The notes under the pieces were generated by a model. It worked only from the letters and a program-made list of their open reading frames with translations, was not told where the DNA came from and ran no database searches. Below are positions 63,175 through 64,000 of a DNA stretch of 64,000 nucleotides, piece after piece. Location of the stretch: the NCBI GenBank assembly GCA_029721435.1, contig CM056573.1:192261103-192325102 (forward strand). Reading direction: 5' to 3'. How positions within the stretch are numbered: the first letter of the stretch is position 1; every line of letters starts with the position of its first letter. Made by a program: the position numbers and the translations under genes. This stretch comes from Gymnothorax reevesii. Taxonomy: Eukaryota; Chordata; Actinopteri; Anguilliformes; Muraenidae.

Positions 63175-63480
63175 CTGAGGACAAACACAGAGCATCCACT
63201 ATTTTATAAAACACGTGAAACATTTACCATTTTATAACACTAAGACAATCATCCACCATTTTAGAAAACCAGCACAAATAACCCGCATTTCTAAAATTCA
63301 AAAACAGAACACTCGCTATTTCAAAAGAAAAACACATATTATCTGTTATTTTACAAAAAAACAAAAAAAATTTACAATCTGACACAACCAACACAAAACA
63401 TCTACCATTTTACAAAACAAGAACAGAAAATTTGCCATTCTACAAAACAAACAAAAATACAAACCATTCGCCATATTTCA
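63175..63480. repeat. About 30-bp degenerate minisatellite abutting an ephx2 acceptor
   Basis: Nine to ten units built on AAAACAnnnACCATTTTAC-like words; the first unit (ACAGAGCATCCACTATTTTA) includes the region just upstream of the splice acceptor. In the transcript each unit reads GTAAAATGGTAGATGTTTTG-like. Confidence 0.75.
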
Positions 63481-64000
63481 AAGTACTGCCCCTGCCGTAG
63501 TCTAGGATTATGGTAGTGAGGTCCATTTGTTCCATCTAATTTTATTTTGATTTTTGAGTTCCATGAGTTTGTATTTCTATTTCTTTTTGACTTTTGAATT
63601 GCATCACTTTTCATTCCTATTTTATTTTGAATTCAATTATTTTTATTTAATGATATTTTAAATCTTGAGTTCCAGTTGTTTTTGTTTCCATTTTATGAAG
63701 AATTTTGAATTTCATAAGTTGAATTCTCATGCACAGACCAAGCCTGCACTGAATAAGGGAGGAGTTTGCAACCAGCAAGTGCCTGGATGGTCAGTAAGAG
63801 ACTGAGCTGCAAATTGCGAACCCAAACCAACTGTACGGCCCAAATCCTATCCGACCCCTTACAGACTCACTGACTTAGAGGCGCATTCAGGGGAAGTCTG
63901 TGAGTGAGTGAGGGCTGTTCCACTGTCAGATCATCAAGTCAGTGAGTCCGTGAATGAGCCTTACTGCCCCCTTACTGAAGTCAGCACGGATGCTGACTTT
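63481..64000. other. ephx2 intron, T-rich and repeat-like
   Basis: 63530-63720 has loosely repeated TTTTGATTTTTGAGTTCC-like words of about 45-60 bp. 63720-64000 shows no gene; GTCAGTGAGTCCGTGAATGA words are reminiscent of satellite sequence but not clearly periodic. Confidence 0.45.

Larger units (their letters stand above)
60023..61960 (+). mobile_element. L2-group LINE 3' part, interrupted by a TA-flanked element
   Basis: RT from about 60030 to 61138, then after 61140-61808 the protein end resumes (FMKHSLSYSSSLFFDMLPEE, 61820-61890). The 5' half is missing. Frame breaks near 60150, 60400 and 60535. Confidence 0.8.

Noticed and set aside
61620..61680. TGACCTTTGACCT nuclear-receptor-like direct repeat
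   Set aside because: Part of a repeated phrase of a nonautonomous element; no promoter context.

Overview
The window looks like one stretch of a ray-finned (teleost-type) fish genome. It holds nine internal exons of a single host gene, the soluble epoxide hydrolase gene ephx2, on the minus strand. Their introns are inflated by transposable elements (TEs) and degenerate minisatellites. Evidence for a fish: spliced exons with GT-AG borders, a Gmr1-like Ty3/gypsy family, several Tc1-like elements, a tRNA-headed SINE of the type common in fish, and L2/CR1/L1-type LINEs with fish-type 3' tails. No prokaryotic operons, CRISPR arrays, rRNA genes or stand-alone tRNA genes were seen.

Host gene. In transcription order the exons are 63174-63096, 41185-41151, 40600-40574, 37837-37752, 35512-35401, 19571-19497, 18270-18228, 11883-11781 and 6943-6874. 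They total 630 bp, all phases agree, and they encode 210 residues matching human EPHX2 from about residue 278 to the mid-480s. The nucleophile elbow (GHDWGG) and both oxyanion tyrosines are present. The N-terminal phosphatase domain and HGFPE motif lie beyond the right edge; the catalytic Asp/His exons lie beyond the left edge.

Layout. 1-6820: two Gmr1-like fragments, the first split by a Tc1-like element that is itself split by a TA-flanked nonautonomous element. 7324-10180: a CR1 LINE split by an intact-ORF LINE. 13912-18007: a second gypsy family (long LTR, tRNA-Pro primer site, broken gag), its LTR carrying nested DNA elements. 18366-21400: microsatellite, a MITE and minisatellites. 23905-32510: two L1-type LINEs tail to tail, the minus one split by a Tc1-like element. 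33400-35300: nonautonomous repeats. 35513-37751: an intron built largely from a satellite that resembles the neighbouring exon-intron junction. 38760-41185: Tc1 remnant, SINE and small exons. 41235-46201: a TSD-flanked hAT-type element hosting an L2-type LINE with a 2A-like peptide. 46660-50640: another LINE split by a hAT element. 51276-60022: a LINE ORF1-like gene split by a full-length Gmr1-like element, followed by a PR-INT-only Gmr1 fragment. 60023-63050: LINE pieces and repeats.

The most unusual items are the Gmr1-like elements, in which integrase precedes reverse transcriptase, and the ephx2 intron satellite with splice-donor-like units. Also notable are the 2A-like peptide, an in-frame telomere-like tract and a 43-bp micro-retroinsertion inside one LINE. 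All domain and family calls come from reading translations and motifs by eye; no database search was possible.
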